43,441 bases of DNA, taken from assembly GCA_036270875.1 (NCBI GenBank), contig DATBBR010000128.1, positions 1 through 43,441 on the forward strand, in the 5' to 3' direction. Below the pieces are notes generated by a model that saw only the letters and a program-made list of their open reading frames with translations, was not told the DNA's origin and made no database searches. The stretch is from Acidimicrobiales bacterium (GTDB lineage: Bacteria; Actinomycetota; Acidimicrobiia; Acidimicrobiales; AC-9). The position numbers and the translations under genes are program-made. Within the stretch, counting starts at the first letter, position 1. The number at the start of each line of letters is the position of its first letter. This document shows positions 16,449 to 24,843 of this stretch, in pieces.

Positions 16449-17573
16449 TCAGGCTGACGTGCTGGGCAGAGGCCTCCATTGGCCGGCGAGCTCGGCCCGC
16501 AGCCCCGTCAGGGTCCCGTCTCCGATGGCCGCCCGCATGCGAGCCACGAGGGCGAGGATCCAGGCCAGGTTGTGCATCGTCAGCAGTCGCCGGGCGGACG
16601 CCTCGCCGATGACCAACAGGTGGCGCAGGTAGGCCCGCGACCAGCGTCCGCAGACGGCGCAGGGGCAGGCCGGATCGATGGGGTCCCCGTCCCGGGCAAA
16701 TGCCGCGTTGCGCAACCGGAGGGGACCTTCGGTGGTCATCGCCGTGCCATGCCGGGCCAATCGGGTCGGCAGCACGCAGTCGAACATGTCGACACCGACG
16801 GCGACCGCCTCGACGAGCCCGACGGGGTCCCCGACGCCCATCAGGTAACGGGGCCGGTCTGCGGGCAGCTCGGCCACGGTCGGGGCCAGGGCGGCGAGCA
16901 TCTCGCTCCTGCTCTCGCCGACCGAGAGGCCCCCGATGCCGTACCCGGCGAGGTCGAGCTCCACGGTCCGCCGTGCGCTCTCGGCCCGCAGCGCCTCGTC
17001 GATCCCTCCCTGCACGATGCCGAAGAGGGCCTGGCCCTCCCGCCCTCCCCGGCGATGGGCCTGGCTGGCCCGCCGACCCCACGCCACCGTCCGTTCGACG
17101 GCCTGGCGCAGCACCGTTGGGGAGGAGGGCAGCGGTGGGCACACGTCGAGGGCCATCTGGATGTCGGCACCCAGGAGGCCCTGCACGGCCACGGCGTCCT
17201 CGGGCGTCAGGCGGTGAGTCGAGCCGTCGTAGGTGGAACGGAACGTCACCCCGTCGTCGTCCACCCTCGCCGCCAGGGAGAAGACCTGGTACCCACCCGA
17301 GTCGGTGAGCACCTGGCCGTCCCAGGCCGCGAAGCGGTGGATGCCGCCCATCGCAGCCACCACGTCGGCGCCCGGGCGCAGCATCAGGTGGTAGGTGTTG
17401 GCCAGGGTGACCTCCACGCCGAGCATCTCGAGGTCGGCGCTGGAGAGCCCCTTCACGCTGCCTCGGGTCCCGACGGGCATGAAGCAGGGGGTCGTGAAGC
17501 GGCCGCGCGGGGTCTCGACCGATCCCGTGCGGGCGGCCCCGTCTCTGGCTGCGACCGTGAACCGCAGGGTCAC
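16449..17573 (-). CDS. tgt: Queuine/preQ1 tRNA-guanine transglycosylase
   Basis: 374 residues from GTG 17573, whose GTGA overlaps the queA stop; an upstream in-frame ATG lies within queA and is rejected. TIM-barrel TGT features are CFMPVGTRGSVKGLS, TYHLMLRPG, the DSGGYQVFSL substrate loop, GIVQGGID and GGLSVGE. The C-terminal zinc site is CPCAVC...RAYLRHLL. It exchanges guanine-34 for preQ1 in tRNAs with GUN anticodons. Its partner queA, immediately upstream, completes the pathway to epoxyqueuosine, so this lineage appears able to modify tRNA with queuosine. The pair lies between yajC and ruvB. Confidence 0.95.
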   Translation of the reverse strand: MTLRFTVAARDGAARTGSVETPRGRFTTPCFMPVGTRGSVKGLSSADLEMLGVEVTLANTYHLMLRPGADVVAAMGGIHRFAAWDGQVLTDSGGYQVFSLAARVDDDGVTFRSTYDGSTHRLTPEDAVAVQGLLGADIQMALDVCPPLPSSPTVLRQAVERTVAWGRRASQAHRRGGREGQALFGIVQGGIDEALRAESARRTVELDLAGYGIGGLSVGESRSEMLAALAPTVAELPADRPRYLMGVGDPVGLVEAVAVGVDMFDCVLPTRLARHGTAMTTEGPLRLRNAAFARDGDPIDPACPCAVCGRWSRAYLRHLLVIGEASARRLLTMHNLAWILALVARMRAAIGDGTLTGLRAELAGQWRPLPSTSA

Positions 17574-18619
17574 GAGGCTGCCGAACTCCTGCTCACGATC
17601 ATGGCATCGCCGAAGGACAGGAAGCGGTAGCCCTCGGCGAGGGCGAGGTCGTAGAGCGTTCTCCACCGCTCACCGCAGAAGGCGTCCACCAGGAGTAGGA
17701 GCGACGACCGCGGGAGGTGGAAGTTGGTCAACAGCACGTCCACCACCCGGAACGGGAAGCCGCCGTGGATGAACAGCGACGTACGCCCGCACAGCTCTCC
17801 GCTGGCGGCTGCCGACTCGAGGGCGCGGACGGCCGTCGTACCCACGGCCACCACCCGCCGGGCGCGATCGCAGGCCTCGAGCGTCGACGCCGGCACCGAG
17901 TAGCGCTCGCTGTGCATGGTGTGGTCCTCGGGGCGGGCTGCCGTGACCGGCCGGAAGGTGTCTGCACCGACCGCCAGGTCGACCGTCGCCAGCTCGGCGC
18001 CGCGGGCCCGACACCGCTCGACGAGCTCGGCGTCGAAGTGGAGACCGGCGGTCGGTGCGGCTACCGAGCCCGGTCGGCGGGCGAACACCGTCTGGTATCG
18101 GCCAGGGTCGTCGAGCGGTTCGTGGATGTACGGCGGGAGGGGGAGCTGGCCCTGGGAGTCGGGCAGCGCGTCATCGAGTAAGCGCACGATCCGACGCCCG
18201 TCGCCCCCTTCGTGCTTCTCCCGCGTGTCCTGCCCGCCGCGGGGGCCGACCGCGGGCCCGCGCACCTCGACGGCGGGCGACTCGTCAGCGAACAGGGTCG
18301 TGCCCGGCGCCACCCGTCGGCCCGGTCGGACGAGCGCCTCCCAGCAGCCGGCCCCGGCGGCGGCCGGCTCGAGGAGGAGCACCTCGACTGCCCCCCCAGT
18401 GGCCTTGCGCAGCCTCAGCCGGGCGGGGATCACCCGGCTCTCGTTCACCACGAGGAGGTCCCCCGCCTCCAGGACCGCCGGCAGGTCGCCGACCGTGAGA
18501 TGGCGCGCCGGCGCCGGGTCGTCGAGTCCGACCAGCATCCGGGCGTCCGATCGCCGCCGGGCGGGGCGCTGGGCGATGGCCTCGGCGGGCAGGTCGTAGT
18601 CGAAGCGGTCCAGCTCCAC
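17570..18619 (-). CDS. queA: S-adenosylmethionine:tRNA ribosyltransferase-isomerase
   Basis: 349 residues, GTG start. QueA landmarks are FDYDLPAEAIAQRPA, LLVVNESRVIPARL, GGAVEVLLL, DDPGRYQTVFAR-GSVAAPTAGLHF, GADTFRPV and LLTNFHLPRSSLLLLVDAF. A loop at about 115-145 (EVRGPAVGPRGGQDTREKHEGG) is longer than usual. It transfers the ribosyl part of AdoMet to preQ1 in tRNA. TACGCT (18631-18626) ends 6 bases before the GTG in the 33-base gap after ruvB, suggesting its own leaderless promoter. It overlaps tgt by 4 bases. Confidence 0.95.
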   Translation of the reverse strand: MELDRFDYDLPAEAIAQRPARRRSDARMLVGLDDPAPARHLTVGDLPAVLEAGDLLVVNESRVIPARLRLRKATGGAVEVLLLEPAAAGAGCWEALVRPGRRVAPGTTLFADESPAVEVRGPAVGPRGGQDTREKHEGGDGRRIVRLLDDALPDSQGQLPLPPYIHEPLDDPGRYQTVFARRPGSVAAPTAGLHFDAELVERCRARGAELATVDLAVGADTFRPVTAARPEDHTMHSERYSVPASTLEACDRARRVVAVGTTAVRALESAAASGELCGRTSLFIHGGFPFRVVDVLLTNFHLPRSSLLLLVDAFCGERWRTLYDLALAEGYRFLSFGDAMIVSRSSAAS

Positions 18620-18625
18620 GCCACG

Positions 18626-18631
18626 AGCGTA
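18626..18631 (-). promoter_or_regulatory. -10 box for queA (leaderless candidate)
   Basis: TACGCT (TANNNT) on the minus strand ends 6 bases upstream of the queA GTG; no Shine-Dalgarno is seen. Confidence 0.35.
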
Positions 18632-18652
18632 GGGGCGACCGGACCCCGCGCC

Positions 18653-19726
18653 TCAGTCGAACAGGCCCTCAGCAGTCGGCGGGCTGGCCAGTCCCAGGTG
18701 GCTCCACGCCGCCGGCGCCGGCACCCGGCCGCGGGCCGTGCGCATCAGAAGCCCCCGCTGCAGGAGGAAGGGCTCGTACACATCCTCGACCGTCTCGGGC
18801 TCCTCACCCACGCTGACGGCGAGCGTGCTGAGCCCCACGGGGCGCCCACCGAAGCGCCGGCACAGCGCTTCGAGGATCGACCGGTCCACCTTGTCCAGGC
18901 CCAGGTGGTCGACCCCGAACAGCTCGAGTCCCTCCGACGCGGACTCCCGCGTGACGATCCCCTGACCACGGACCTCGACGAAGTCCCGGACCCGCCGGAG
19001 CAGCCGATTGGCGATGCGGGGTGTGCCGCGCGAACGGCCAGCTATCTCCTCGGCGCCGCCACGATCGATCTCCACGCCGAGGATGTGCGCGGTCCGGCCG
19101 ATGATGGTCTCGAGCTCGCCGGCGTTGTAGTAGTCCAGCCTGGCGACGAAGCCGAACCGCTCTCGCAGGGGACCGGTGACCAGCCCCGTCCTGGTGGTCG
19201 CACCGACCAGCGTGAAACGCGGCAGGTCGAGGCGGATCGAGCGGGCGGTCGGGCCCTTGCCGATCACGATGTCGAGCTGGAAGTCCTCCATGGCCGGGTA
19301 CAGGATCTCCTCCACCGCCCGCGCCAACCGGTGGATCTCGTCGATGAAGAGGACGTCGCCCTCGGCCAGGTCGGTGAGGATCGCCGCCAGGTCGCCGCCG
19401 CGGACCAGCGCCGGACCGGACGTGATCCGCAGGCCGGCGCCCATCTCGTTGGCCGCGATGCCGGCCAACGTCGTCTTCCCCAGCCCTGGCGGCCCGGCGA
19501 AGAGCAGATGGTCGACGGCCTCGCGCCGCCGCCGGGCCGCCTCCAGCACGATCTCGAGGTGCTCCTTCAGCTGGGACTGGCCGACGAACTCGACCAGGTA
19601 CCGGGGACGGAGCCCGACCTCCTCGGCGGCTTCCACCGGGGCCGCGGCGGGGTCGACGGCGCGGGCGTCCCGGTCGTCCTGCCCGGCTTGCCCGTCAGCG
19701 CTCACCACATCCCGGCGCCGGCTCAC
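18653..19726 (-). CDS. ruvB: Holliday junction branch migration helicase RuvB
   Basis: 357 residues from GTG 19726, overlapping the ruvA stop (GTGA). The N-terminus (1-30) is a variable Asp/Ala-rich leader. RuvB AAA+ motifs are [19 protein letters not shown], Walker [12 protein letters not shown], Walker [11 protein letters not shown], sensor GATTRTG and the arginine finger region PLRERFGF. A winged-helix C-terminus ends the protein. With RuvA it drives branch migration of Holliday junctions for RuvC to cut. It forms a ruvC-ruvA-ruvB operon. Confidence 0.97.
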   Translation of the reverse strand: MSRRRDVVSADGQAGQDDRDARAVDPAAAPVEAAEEVGLRPRYLVEFVGQSQLKEHLEIVLEAARRRREAVDHLLFAGPPGLGKTTLAGIAANEMGAGLRITSGPALVRGGDLAAILTDLAEGDVLFIDEIHRLARAVEEILYPAMEDFQLDIVIGKGPTARSIRLDLPRFTLVGATTRTGLVTGPLRERFGFVARLDYYNAGELETIIGRTAHILGVEIDRGGAEEIAGRSRGTPRIANRLLRRVRDFVEVRGQGIVTRESASEGLELFGVDHLGLDKVDRSILEALCRRFGGRPVGLSTLAVSVGEEPETVEDVYEPFLLQRGLLMRTARGRVPAPAAWSHLGLASPPTAEGLFD

Positions 19727-20313
19727 GGCGCTGCTGCCAGCTCACGGAGGGCCGCCCGCAACACCTCCTCGGTCGCACCCTCCGCGGGCACCGACTGCAG
19801 CACCTGTCGCACCTCCTCGGGACCGTAACCCAGTCCCGCCAGCGCGGCGCGGACCTCGGCGCGAACCCCCGCTCCGCCCCGAGTCGCGGTCGTGGGCTCG
19901 GCGCCGAGGTCGGGCAGATCGAGGCGAGCCTTGAGCTCGATCAGCAGGCGAGCGGCGGTCTTGCGGCCGACGCCGGGGACGAGCACCAGTGCGTCGATGT
20001 CGTCGGCCAGCACCGCCCGCTGCAACGACACCGGTGAGTGCGCCGAGAGGATGGCGAGCGCCAGCGAGGGTCCCACTCCGTGGGCGCCGACCAGGGCCTC
20101 GAAGCAACGACGTTGCTCGCGGGTCGCGAACCCGTACAGCACGATGGCGTCCTCACGCACGTGGGTGTGCACGTGCAGAAAGGCGGGGGCGCCGAGCTCC
20201 AAGGGGACGAGCGTGGACGTCGGGACCGTCACGCGGTAACCCACGCCGCCCACCTCGACGAGCACCTCACCCTCGCCGCGGTCGATCACCACGCCGCGCA
20301 GCGAGCCGATCAC
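19723..20313 (-). CDS. ruvA: Holliday junction DNA helicase RuvA
   Basis: 196 residues from GTG 20313 ([27 protein letters not shown]), whose GTGA overlaps the ruvC stop; the longer frame inside ruvC is rejected. Domain I is an OB-fold, domain II has the helix-hairpin-helix motifs ([16 protein letters not shown] and [20 protein letters not shown]), and domain III is a C-terminal UBA-like domain ([17 protein letters not shown]). It binds four-way junctions and loads RuvB. Confidence 0.97.
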   Translation of the reverse strand: MIGSLRGVVIDRGEGEVLVEVGGVGYRVTVPTSTLVPLELGAPAFLHVHTHVREDAIVLYGFATREQRRCFEALVGAHGVGPSLALAILSAHSPVSLQRAVLADDIDALVLVPGVGRKTAARLLIELKARLDLPDLGAEPTTATRGGAGVRAEVRAALAGLGYGPEEVRQVLQSVPAEGATEEVLRAALRELAAAP

Positions 20314-20825
20314 GTTGGGCCGCCCTTCGTGGCGGCCGCATCGATCCGCCGGGCGCGAGGGGCGACGGTGAGGTGGCAGATGGCCAGGGCCAGTGCGTCG
20401 GCCACATCGCTCGGCGCAGGCGGATCCGGGAGGCCCAGAAGGACGGCCACCATTCGCTGCACCTGCTCCTTGGTCGCCGATCCGTAGCCGGTCACCGCCT
20501 GCTTGACCTCGTTCGCCGTGTACTGAGCGACAGTGCACCCGGCCTCGGCCGCCGCCACCAGGGCCAGGCCGCTGGCCTGCCCGACCGACATGGCCGTGCG
20601 GGCGTTGGTCTGGAAGAACACCCGCTCGACGGCGACGGCGGACGGCGACAGCTCGGCGATCAGCAGGCGCAGCTCCCGGGCCAGGTCGGCCAGCCGCTGG
20701 GGCAAAGGGGCCCCCACCTCCGTGGTGATGACGCCGGCGACGACCGTCGACAGCTCGCCCCCACCGCCGGCGACGCAGCCGTAGCCACACCTCGACACCC
20801 CAGGATCGATCCCGAGCACGAACAC
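20310..20825 (-). CDS. ruvC: Crossover junction endodeoxyribonuclease RuvC
   Basis: 171 residues from GTG 20825 (FVLGIDPGVSRCGYG). A GTG at 20849 would add eight residues, but TAGGCT lies 7 bases before 20825 and would be inside that extension. The RNase-H-like catalytic acids are visible: Asp in GIDPG, Glu in AVERVFF, Glu in TANEVKQAVTG and Asp in DVADALALA. It resolves Holliday junctions. It is first in the ruvCAB operon, joined by 4-base overlaps, and diverges from marR. Confidence 0.96.
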   Translation of the reverse strand: MFVLGIDPGVSRCGYGCVAGGGGELSTVVAGVITTEVGAPLPQRLADLARELRLLIAELSPSAVAVERVFFQTNARTAMSVGQASGLALVAAAEAGCTVAQYTANEVKQAVTGYGSATKEQVQRMVAVLLGLPDPPAPSDVADALALAICHLTVAPRARRIDAAATKGGPT

Positions 20826-20832
20826 TCGTTCG

Positions 20833-20838
20833 AGCCTA
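20833..20838 (-). promoter_or_regulatory. -10 box for ruvC (leaderless candidate)
   Basis: TAGGCT (TANNNT) on the minus strand ends 7 bases before the ruvC GTG at 20825. It supports that start over the 24-base longer one. Confidence 0.4.
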
Positions 20839-20938
20839 CTTGAGCCCACGCCCGACGGCGCGGATCGTGCCCCGACCCACCGGCCCCGCGACGCCTGTGG
20901 CCAGCTGATCGTTTCTCGGCCAAACTATCGCCGCGCTG

Positions 20939-20944
20939 TAACGT
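20939..20944 (+). promoter_or_regulatory. -10 box for the marR-type gene (leaderless candidate)
   Basis: TAACGT (TANNNT) ends 7 bases before ATG 20952, with TG directly in front. No Shine-Dalgarno lies between. Confidence 0.4.
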
Positions 20945-20951
20945 GTGGCAC

Positions 20952-21473
20952 ATGGGGGCTTCGGCTGCCGGCGAGAAGCGGGTCACCCAGCCACTCATCG
21001 GCGGCGTGCCCGCTGAGCTGGCGCAGCACACTGGGTTTCTCCTGTCCAAGCTCGGCCTGGCCACCAGCCGCCGCTTCGCTCGGGCCATGGAGCCCCTCGG
21101 CCTCGATCCCCGCCAGTTCGCCGTGATCACCGTGCTCGGCGCCCACGACGGGGTCGCCCAGCAGGACCTGGCCGACCGGCTGCGGATCCACCCGAGCTCC
21201 ATGGTGGCCGTCATCGACGACTGCGAGTCGGCCGGGCTCCTCGAGCGCCGGCGCGACCCGACGGACCGCCGCCGCTATGCCATCCACCTCACCGCGACGG
21301 GACGTTCCGTGCGCACCCGAGCCCAGGAGGTGGCCGCAGCCCTGCGCGACGAGATGTTCGCCGAGCTCGACGAGCGGGAGCGGAGGACGCTTCACGACCT
21401 GCTCCTGCGCCTCGCCAGCGCCGGCCCGCTCTCGGACCTCGGCGCCCATGCCGCCGTCGCCCAGCCGGGATAG
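20952..21473 (+). CDS. MarR-family transcriptional regulator
   Basis: 173 residues from ATG 20952 (GTG 20943 is an alternative, but it overlaps the -10 box). A winged-helix MarR core runs from about residue 30 to 140: LGLDPRQFAVITVLGAHDGVAQQDLADRLRI recognition region, then HPSSMVAVIDDCESAGLLERRRDPTDRRRYAIHLT, which holds the recognition helix and the DxRxxx wing. MarR proteins are dimeric repressors often released by small phenolic ligands. It is the only plus-strand gene in this stretch, diverging from ruvC and converging on yebC, so its target may be itself or a distant gene. Confidence 0.92.
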   Translation: MGASAAGEKRVTQPLIGGVPAELAQHTGFLLSKLGLATSRRFARAMEPLGLDPRQFAVITVLGAHDGVAQQDLADRLRIHPSSMVAVIDDCESAGLLERRRDPTDRRRYAIHLTATGRSVRTRAQEVAAALRDEMFAELDERERRTLHDLLLRLASAGPLSDLGAHAAVAQPG

Positions 21474-21516
21474 GGCACCCTCGCGCCGACGCCGGGCGCG
21501 ACCGGCAGGTTCCGCT

Positions 21517-21588
21517 CGTTCCACCTTTTGTCGAAAGTGGGCGATGCGCTCGCAGCAGCCGCGACCCTTTTCGACCAAAGGTGAAACG
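21517..21588. repeat. 20-bp inverted repeat between convergent genes
   Basis: The left arm CGTTCCACCTTTTGTCGAAA (21517-21536) and the reverse complement of the right arm (21569-21588) match at 18 of 20 positions, with a 32-base centre. It lies between the convergent marR and yebC stops. The stem is AT-richer than its surroundings and there is no T-run. It may be a bidirectional terminator, a protein-binding site or a relic of a small mobile repeat. Confidence 0.6.
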
Positions 21589-21636
21589 GGACAACGGTCC
21601 CGAGGCGGCTCCTTCCGGCGACCAGACCCTCGGCGA

Positions 21637-22386
21637 CTAGGCCTCGACGAGCTCCAGGATGGAGTCCGGGATGTCGAAGTTGGAGTAGACGTTCTGCACG
21701 TCGTCATCCTCCTCGAGCCCATCGATGACCCGTAGCACCCGCCGGGCGTCGGACTCGGTGGCGAGGGGCACCGTCTGGGTGGGCAGCATGGTGAGATCAG
21801 CGGAGTCGTAGGCGAAACCGGCCTCGTCCAGGGCGGCTCGCAGGCGCCCGAGCTCTGTCGGGGGACAGGTGATCTGCCAGGTGTCGCCCTCGTCGGAGAG
21901 GTCCTCCGCCCCCGCCTCGAGGGCCGCCAGCATGAGGTCGTCCTCCGCGACCGTCTTCGGCATGATCACCACGCCTTTGCGCTCGAACTGCCACGACACC
22001 GCACCGGGCTCAGCCATCGACCCGCCGTTGCGGGTGAAGGTGCTGCGGACGTCGGCGCCCGTGCGGTTGCGGTTGTCGGTCAGGCACTCGACGATGACGG
22101 CCACGCCGCCCGGCGCGTAGCCCTCGTAGGTGACCGACTCGTACCGGACACCTTCGAGCTCGCCGGTCCCCCGCTTGATGGCGCGCTCGATGGTGTCGGT
22201 CGGTACCGACGCATCCCGCGCCTTGCCGAACATGGTCCGCAGCGTCGCATTGGAGCTGACGTCTCCCCCGCCCTCCCGCGCCGCCACCTCGACCTGGCGG
22301 AGGATCTTGGCGAACAGCTTCCCCCGCGCCTTGTCCTGAGCGCCCTTGCGGTGCTTGATGGTCGCCCATTTCGAATGACCGGACAT
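21637..22386 (-). CDS. yebC: YebC/PmpR-family protein
   Basis: 249 residues. The canonical start MSGHSKWATIKHRKGAQDKARGK is present, with AGGAGGG just upstream. Three-domain YebC features are ARDASVPTDTIERAIKRGTGE, YEGYAPGGVAVIVECLTDNRNRT and GSMAEPGAVSWQFERKGV. The family was long annotated as a transcription regulator; recent work assigns YebC members a role in helping ribosomes through difficult stretches such as prolines. It sits in a pdxS-pdxT-yebC order as in mycobacteria. Confidence 0.95.
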   Translation of the reverse strand: MSGHSKWATIKHRKGAQDKARGKLFAKILRQVEVAAREGGGDVSSNATLRTMFGKARDASVPTDTIERAIKRGTGELEGVRYESVTYEGYAPGGVAVIVECLTDNRNRTGADVRSTFTRNGGSMAEPGAVSWQFERKGVVIMPKTVAEDDLMLAALEAGAEDLSDEGDTWQITCPPTELGRLRAALDEAGFAYDSADLTMLPTQTVPLATESDARRVLRVIDGLEEDDDVQNVYSNFDIPDSILELVEA

Positions 22387-22396
22387 GGCAACCCTC

Positions 22397-23050
22397 CTAC
22401 TGGACCTGGCGGCCGGTGGTGGAGCCGACGCTCGACAGGAAGAGCTCGTGCAGGCGCCAGTCGCCCGCCAGCTCGGGATGGAACGCGGCGACCAGCACGC
22501 TCCCGTGGCGGCACACGACCGGCTGCGTCTCGGGGCCGGCCTCGCCCACGGACCGGCCTCCCGGGCCGGCCTCGCCCACCGGGCGCGCCACGCTAGCGAG
22601 GACCTCGACGCCGGGGCCGGTGCGCTCGACGACGGGAGCCCGGATGAACACCGCTCGCATGGGTCCGCCCGTCATCTTGCTCACCTCGAGATCGCTCTCG
22701 AAGGACTCGACCTGACGGCCGAAGGCATTCCTGCGGACCGACAGGTCGATGGCCCCGAAGCAGCGCTGGTCGCGCCGCCCGTCCAGGACCTCCGTGGCAA
22801 GGAGGATCATGCCCGCGCAGGTGCCGAAGGCCGGCATGCCCTCCGCCAAACGGTCAGCGATGGGAGCGAACAGTCCTGACGACTCCAGCAGCATCGACAT
22901 CGTGGTCGACTCCCCGCCAGGGAGGATCAGGGCGTCGATACCAGCCAGCTCCTGGGGAGACCGGACCTCGATCGGGTCGGCTCCGAGGTCAGACAGGACC
23001 CCGGCGTGCTCCCGGACGTCGCCCTGCAGCGCGAGGACCCCGACCTTCAC
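22397..23050 (-). CDS. pdxT: Pyridoxal 5'-phosphate synthase glutaminase subunit PdxT
   Basis: 217 residues, GTG start. Class I glutamine amidotransferase features are GVLALQGDVREHAG, LPGGESTTM, the nucleophile in FGTCAGMI, and the His-Glu pair in AAFHPEL. It supplies ammonia to PdxS. A loop near residues 155-178 contains a repeated GEAGP unit (VGEAGPGGRSVGEAGPE), encoded by a period-30 duplication, and lengthens the protein beyond the usual 190-200 residues. The spacing to pdxS is 26 bases. Confidence 0.94.
   Translation of the reverse strand: MKVGVLALQGDVREHAGVLSDLGADPIEVRSPQELAGIDALILPGGESTTMSMLLESSGLFAPIADRLAEGMPAFGTCAGMILLATEVLDGRRDQRCFGAIDLSVRRNAFGRQVESFESDLEVSKMTGGPMRAVFIRAPVVERTGPGVEVLASVARPVGEAGPGGRSVGEAGPETQPVVCRHGSVLVAAFHPELAGDWRLHELFLSSVGSTTGRQVQ
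22533..22579 (-). repeat. 30-bp-period duplication in pdxT
   Basis: GGGCCGGCCTCGCCCAC occurs at 22533-22549 and 22563-22579 (period 30). Between them lies CCGGCCTCCCGGGCCGG (22553-22569), the reverse complement of the core of the aspS repeat. It encodes the GEAGP duplication in a non-conserved loop. Confidence 0.7.
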
Positions 23051-23076
23051 CTGGCGGCACCCGTTCGTTCATCCGG

Positions 23077-24009
23077 TCACCAGCCTCGCTCGGACAGCCG
23101 CACCTCGAGGCCGTCGATCTCGCTGCCAGGCATTGGCTCGCCGAGATTGCGGCTGACCTGGGCCAGGATGTCGGGTCGGCGGAAATGCGTGGTCGCCTCG
23201 ACGATCGCCCGGGCTCGCCGGGCGGGGTCCGAGCTCTTGAAGATGCCAGACCCCACGAAGACGGCCTCCGCACCAAGCTGCATGACCAGCGCGGCGTCAG
23301 CCGGAGTCGCCAGCCCGCCCGCACAAAAAAGCGGCACCGGAAGCCGTCCCGTCTCCGCGATCTCCTGCACGAGGGCGACAGGGGCCTGGAGCTGCTTGGC
23401 CCATCCGTACAGCTCGGCCGGGTCGGCCTGGGTGACGCGGCGGATATCGCCGAGGATGGACCGCAGATGGCGCACCGCCTCGACGACGTTGCCCGTCCCC
23501 GCCTCGCCCTTCGAACGGATGAGGGCAGCCCCCTCCGAGATGCGGCGCAGGGCCTCCCCGAGGTTCGTCGCGCCACAGACGAAGGGCACCGAGAACGCCC
23601 ACTTGTCGACGTGGTGAGCCTCGTCGGCCGGCGTCAGCACCTCGCTCTCGTCCACGTAGTCGACACCGAGGGCCTCCAGGATCTGCGCCTCGACGAAGTG
23701 GCCGATGCGCGCCTTCGCCATCACCGGGATGGTCACGGCGCCCTGGATGGCCTCGACGAGCGCGGGATCGCTCATGCGGGCGACCCCACCGTCACGACGG
23801 ATGTCGGCCGGCACCCTCTCGAGCGCCATGACGGACACGGCACCGGCGCTCTCGGCCACCTTGGCCTGCTCGGCGTCGACGACATCCATGATGACGCCGC
23901 CCCGCAGCATCTCCGCCAGGCCGCGCTTCACCCGGCTGGTCGCCGTCACTCGCGCGTCCACGGCTCCCCGCGCCGTCGCTGGCCCGCTCACTGGTGCGTT
24001 CTCGCCCAC
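23077..24009 (-). CDS. pdxS: Pyridoxal 5'-phosphate synthase lyase subunit PdxS
   Basis: 310 residues, GTG start. It is a TIM-barrel synthase with [45 protein letters not shown], the catalytic lysine region ([14 protein letters not shown]), [14 protein letters not shown] and [28 protein letters not shown]. It condenses ribose 5-phosphate, glyceraldehyde 3-phosphate and ammonia from PdxT into PLP. TACACT (24022-24017) ends 7 bases before the GTG, suggesting a leaderless transcript starting a pdxS-pdxT-yebC operon. Confidence 0.97.
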   Translation of the reverse strand: MGENAPVSGPATARGAVDARVTATSRVKRGLAEMLRGGVIMDVVDAEQAKVAESAGAVSVMALERVPADIRRDGGVARMSDPALVEAIQGAVTIPVMAKARIGHFVEAQILEALGVDYVDESEVLTPADEAHHVDKWAFSVPFVCGATNLGEALRRISEGAALIRSKGEAGTGNVVEAVRHLRSILGDIRRVTQADPAELYGWAKQLQAPVALVQEIAETGRLPVPLFCAGGLATPADAALVMQLGAEAVFVGSGIFKSSDPARRARAIVEATTHFRRPDILAQVSRNLGEPMPGSEIDGLEVRLSERGW

Positions 24010-24016
24010 ACCCGTC

Positions 24017-24022
24017 AGTGTA
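24017..24022 (-). promoter_or_regulatory. -10 box for pdxS (leaderless candidate)
   Basis: TACACT (TANNNT) on the minus strand ends 7 bases before the pdxS GTG, the same geometry as ruvC and marR. Confidence 0.4.
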
Positions 24023-24039
24023 CTGGCCGTCGGCCCCGC

Positions 24040-24843
24040 TCAGAGCTCCCGCAGCGCCTGGAGGCGCTCGTCGAGCGGGCGTCCCTGAGCGAAGATCCAG
24101 AGATGATCGGTTGCCCTGGCGCGTGCCCGCCGGGAGCGGCCGGACCGGCGAGGGTGGTCGGCAATCTTTTGCAGCGCCGAGATCAGCCCAGGCGGATAGC
24201 GGGTCAGGTCGACGGCGGCGAGGTCGGCGAGCGGTTCGCGCTGGTCCCCTGCGCCCCAGAAGGGCAGGCGGGCGGCGGCGGGGAACAGGACAGCCACCGC
24301 CCCCAGAGATGGGACGGCCACGGTGCCGGGGAGGATGTCACCGGTCTTGACGTGGCTGAGCTCGTGGGCCAGCACCGCCTCCAGCTCGATCCGCGCCAGC
24401 GACGACACGAGGCCGGTCGTGACCACGATGGTCGCCCGCCGAGGGTGGACCCCGACGGCCATCGCGTTGGGGACCCGGTCGTCGACGATACGCAGCGTCG
24501 GCTTCGGGATCCCGGACGCGGCGCACAACCCGTCGATGAGGTTGTGCGCCCTCGGCTGCTCGTCGACCCCCACCACTCGCGCACCCGTCAAGCGGACGGC
24601 CGCCGCCGCTCCCCCCCACCAGATAGCCAACCCGGTGCCTGCTCCGGCGACAGCGCCGAGGACGAGACCGACGACCACGGACACGAGGGCACCTGCGATC
24701 GCCACGCCGGCCGCGAAGACAACGAGGGCCGGCAACGCGGCGAGCAGCACGGCTCGCCTGTGGTTGGCGGCGATCGCAGCCCGTCCCGGCGCCTCGGGCC
24801 CGCTCGACGGCTTTCTCGACAGCGTCGCTCCCTGACCCTTCAT
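24040..24843 (-). CDS. M48-family membrane zinc metalloprotease (HtpX-like)
   Basis: 267 residues. Two N-terminal hydrophobic helices (about 28-52 and 53-75) precede a cytoplasmic protease domain with RIVDDRVPNAMAVGVHPRRATIVVTTGL and the zinc motif HELSH (in LEAVLAHELSHVKTGD). The third ligand is probably the Glu in the downstream REPLADLAA stretch. HtpX-type enzymes degrade damaged membrane proteins. Its ATG overlaps the stop of the upstream glycosyltransferase (ATGA), so the two are co-translated. Mycobacteria have other genes between pimA and pdxS, so this neighbour is lineage-specific. Confidence 0.85.
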   Translation of the reverse strand: MKGQGATLSRKPSSGPEAPGRAAIAANHRRAVLLAALPALVVFAAGVAIAGALVSVVVGLVLGAVAGAGTGLAIWWGGAAAAVRLTGARVVGVDEQPRAHNLIDGLCAASGIPKPTLRIVDDRVPNAMAVGVHPRRATIVVTTGLVSSLARIELEAVLAHELSHVKTGDILPGTVAVPSLGAVAVLFPAAARLPFWGAGDQREPLADLAAVDLTRYPPGLISALQKIADHPRRSGRSRRARARATDHLWIFAQGRPLDERLQALREL

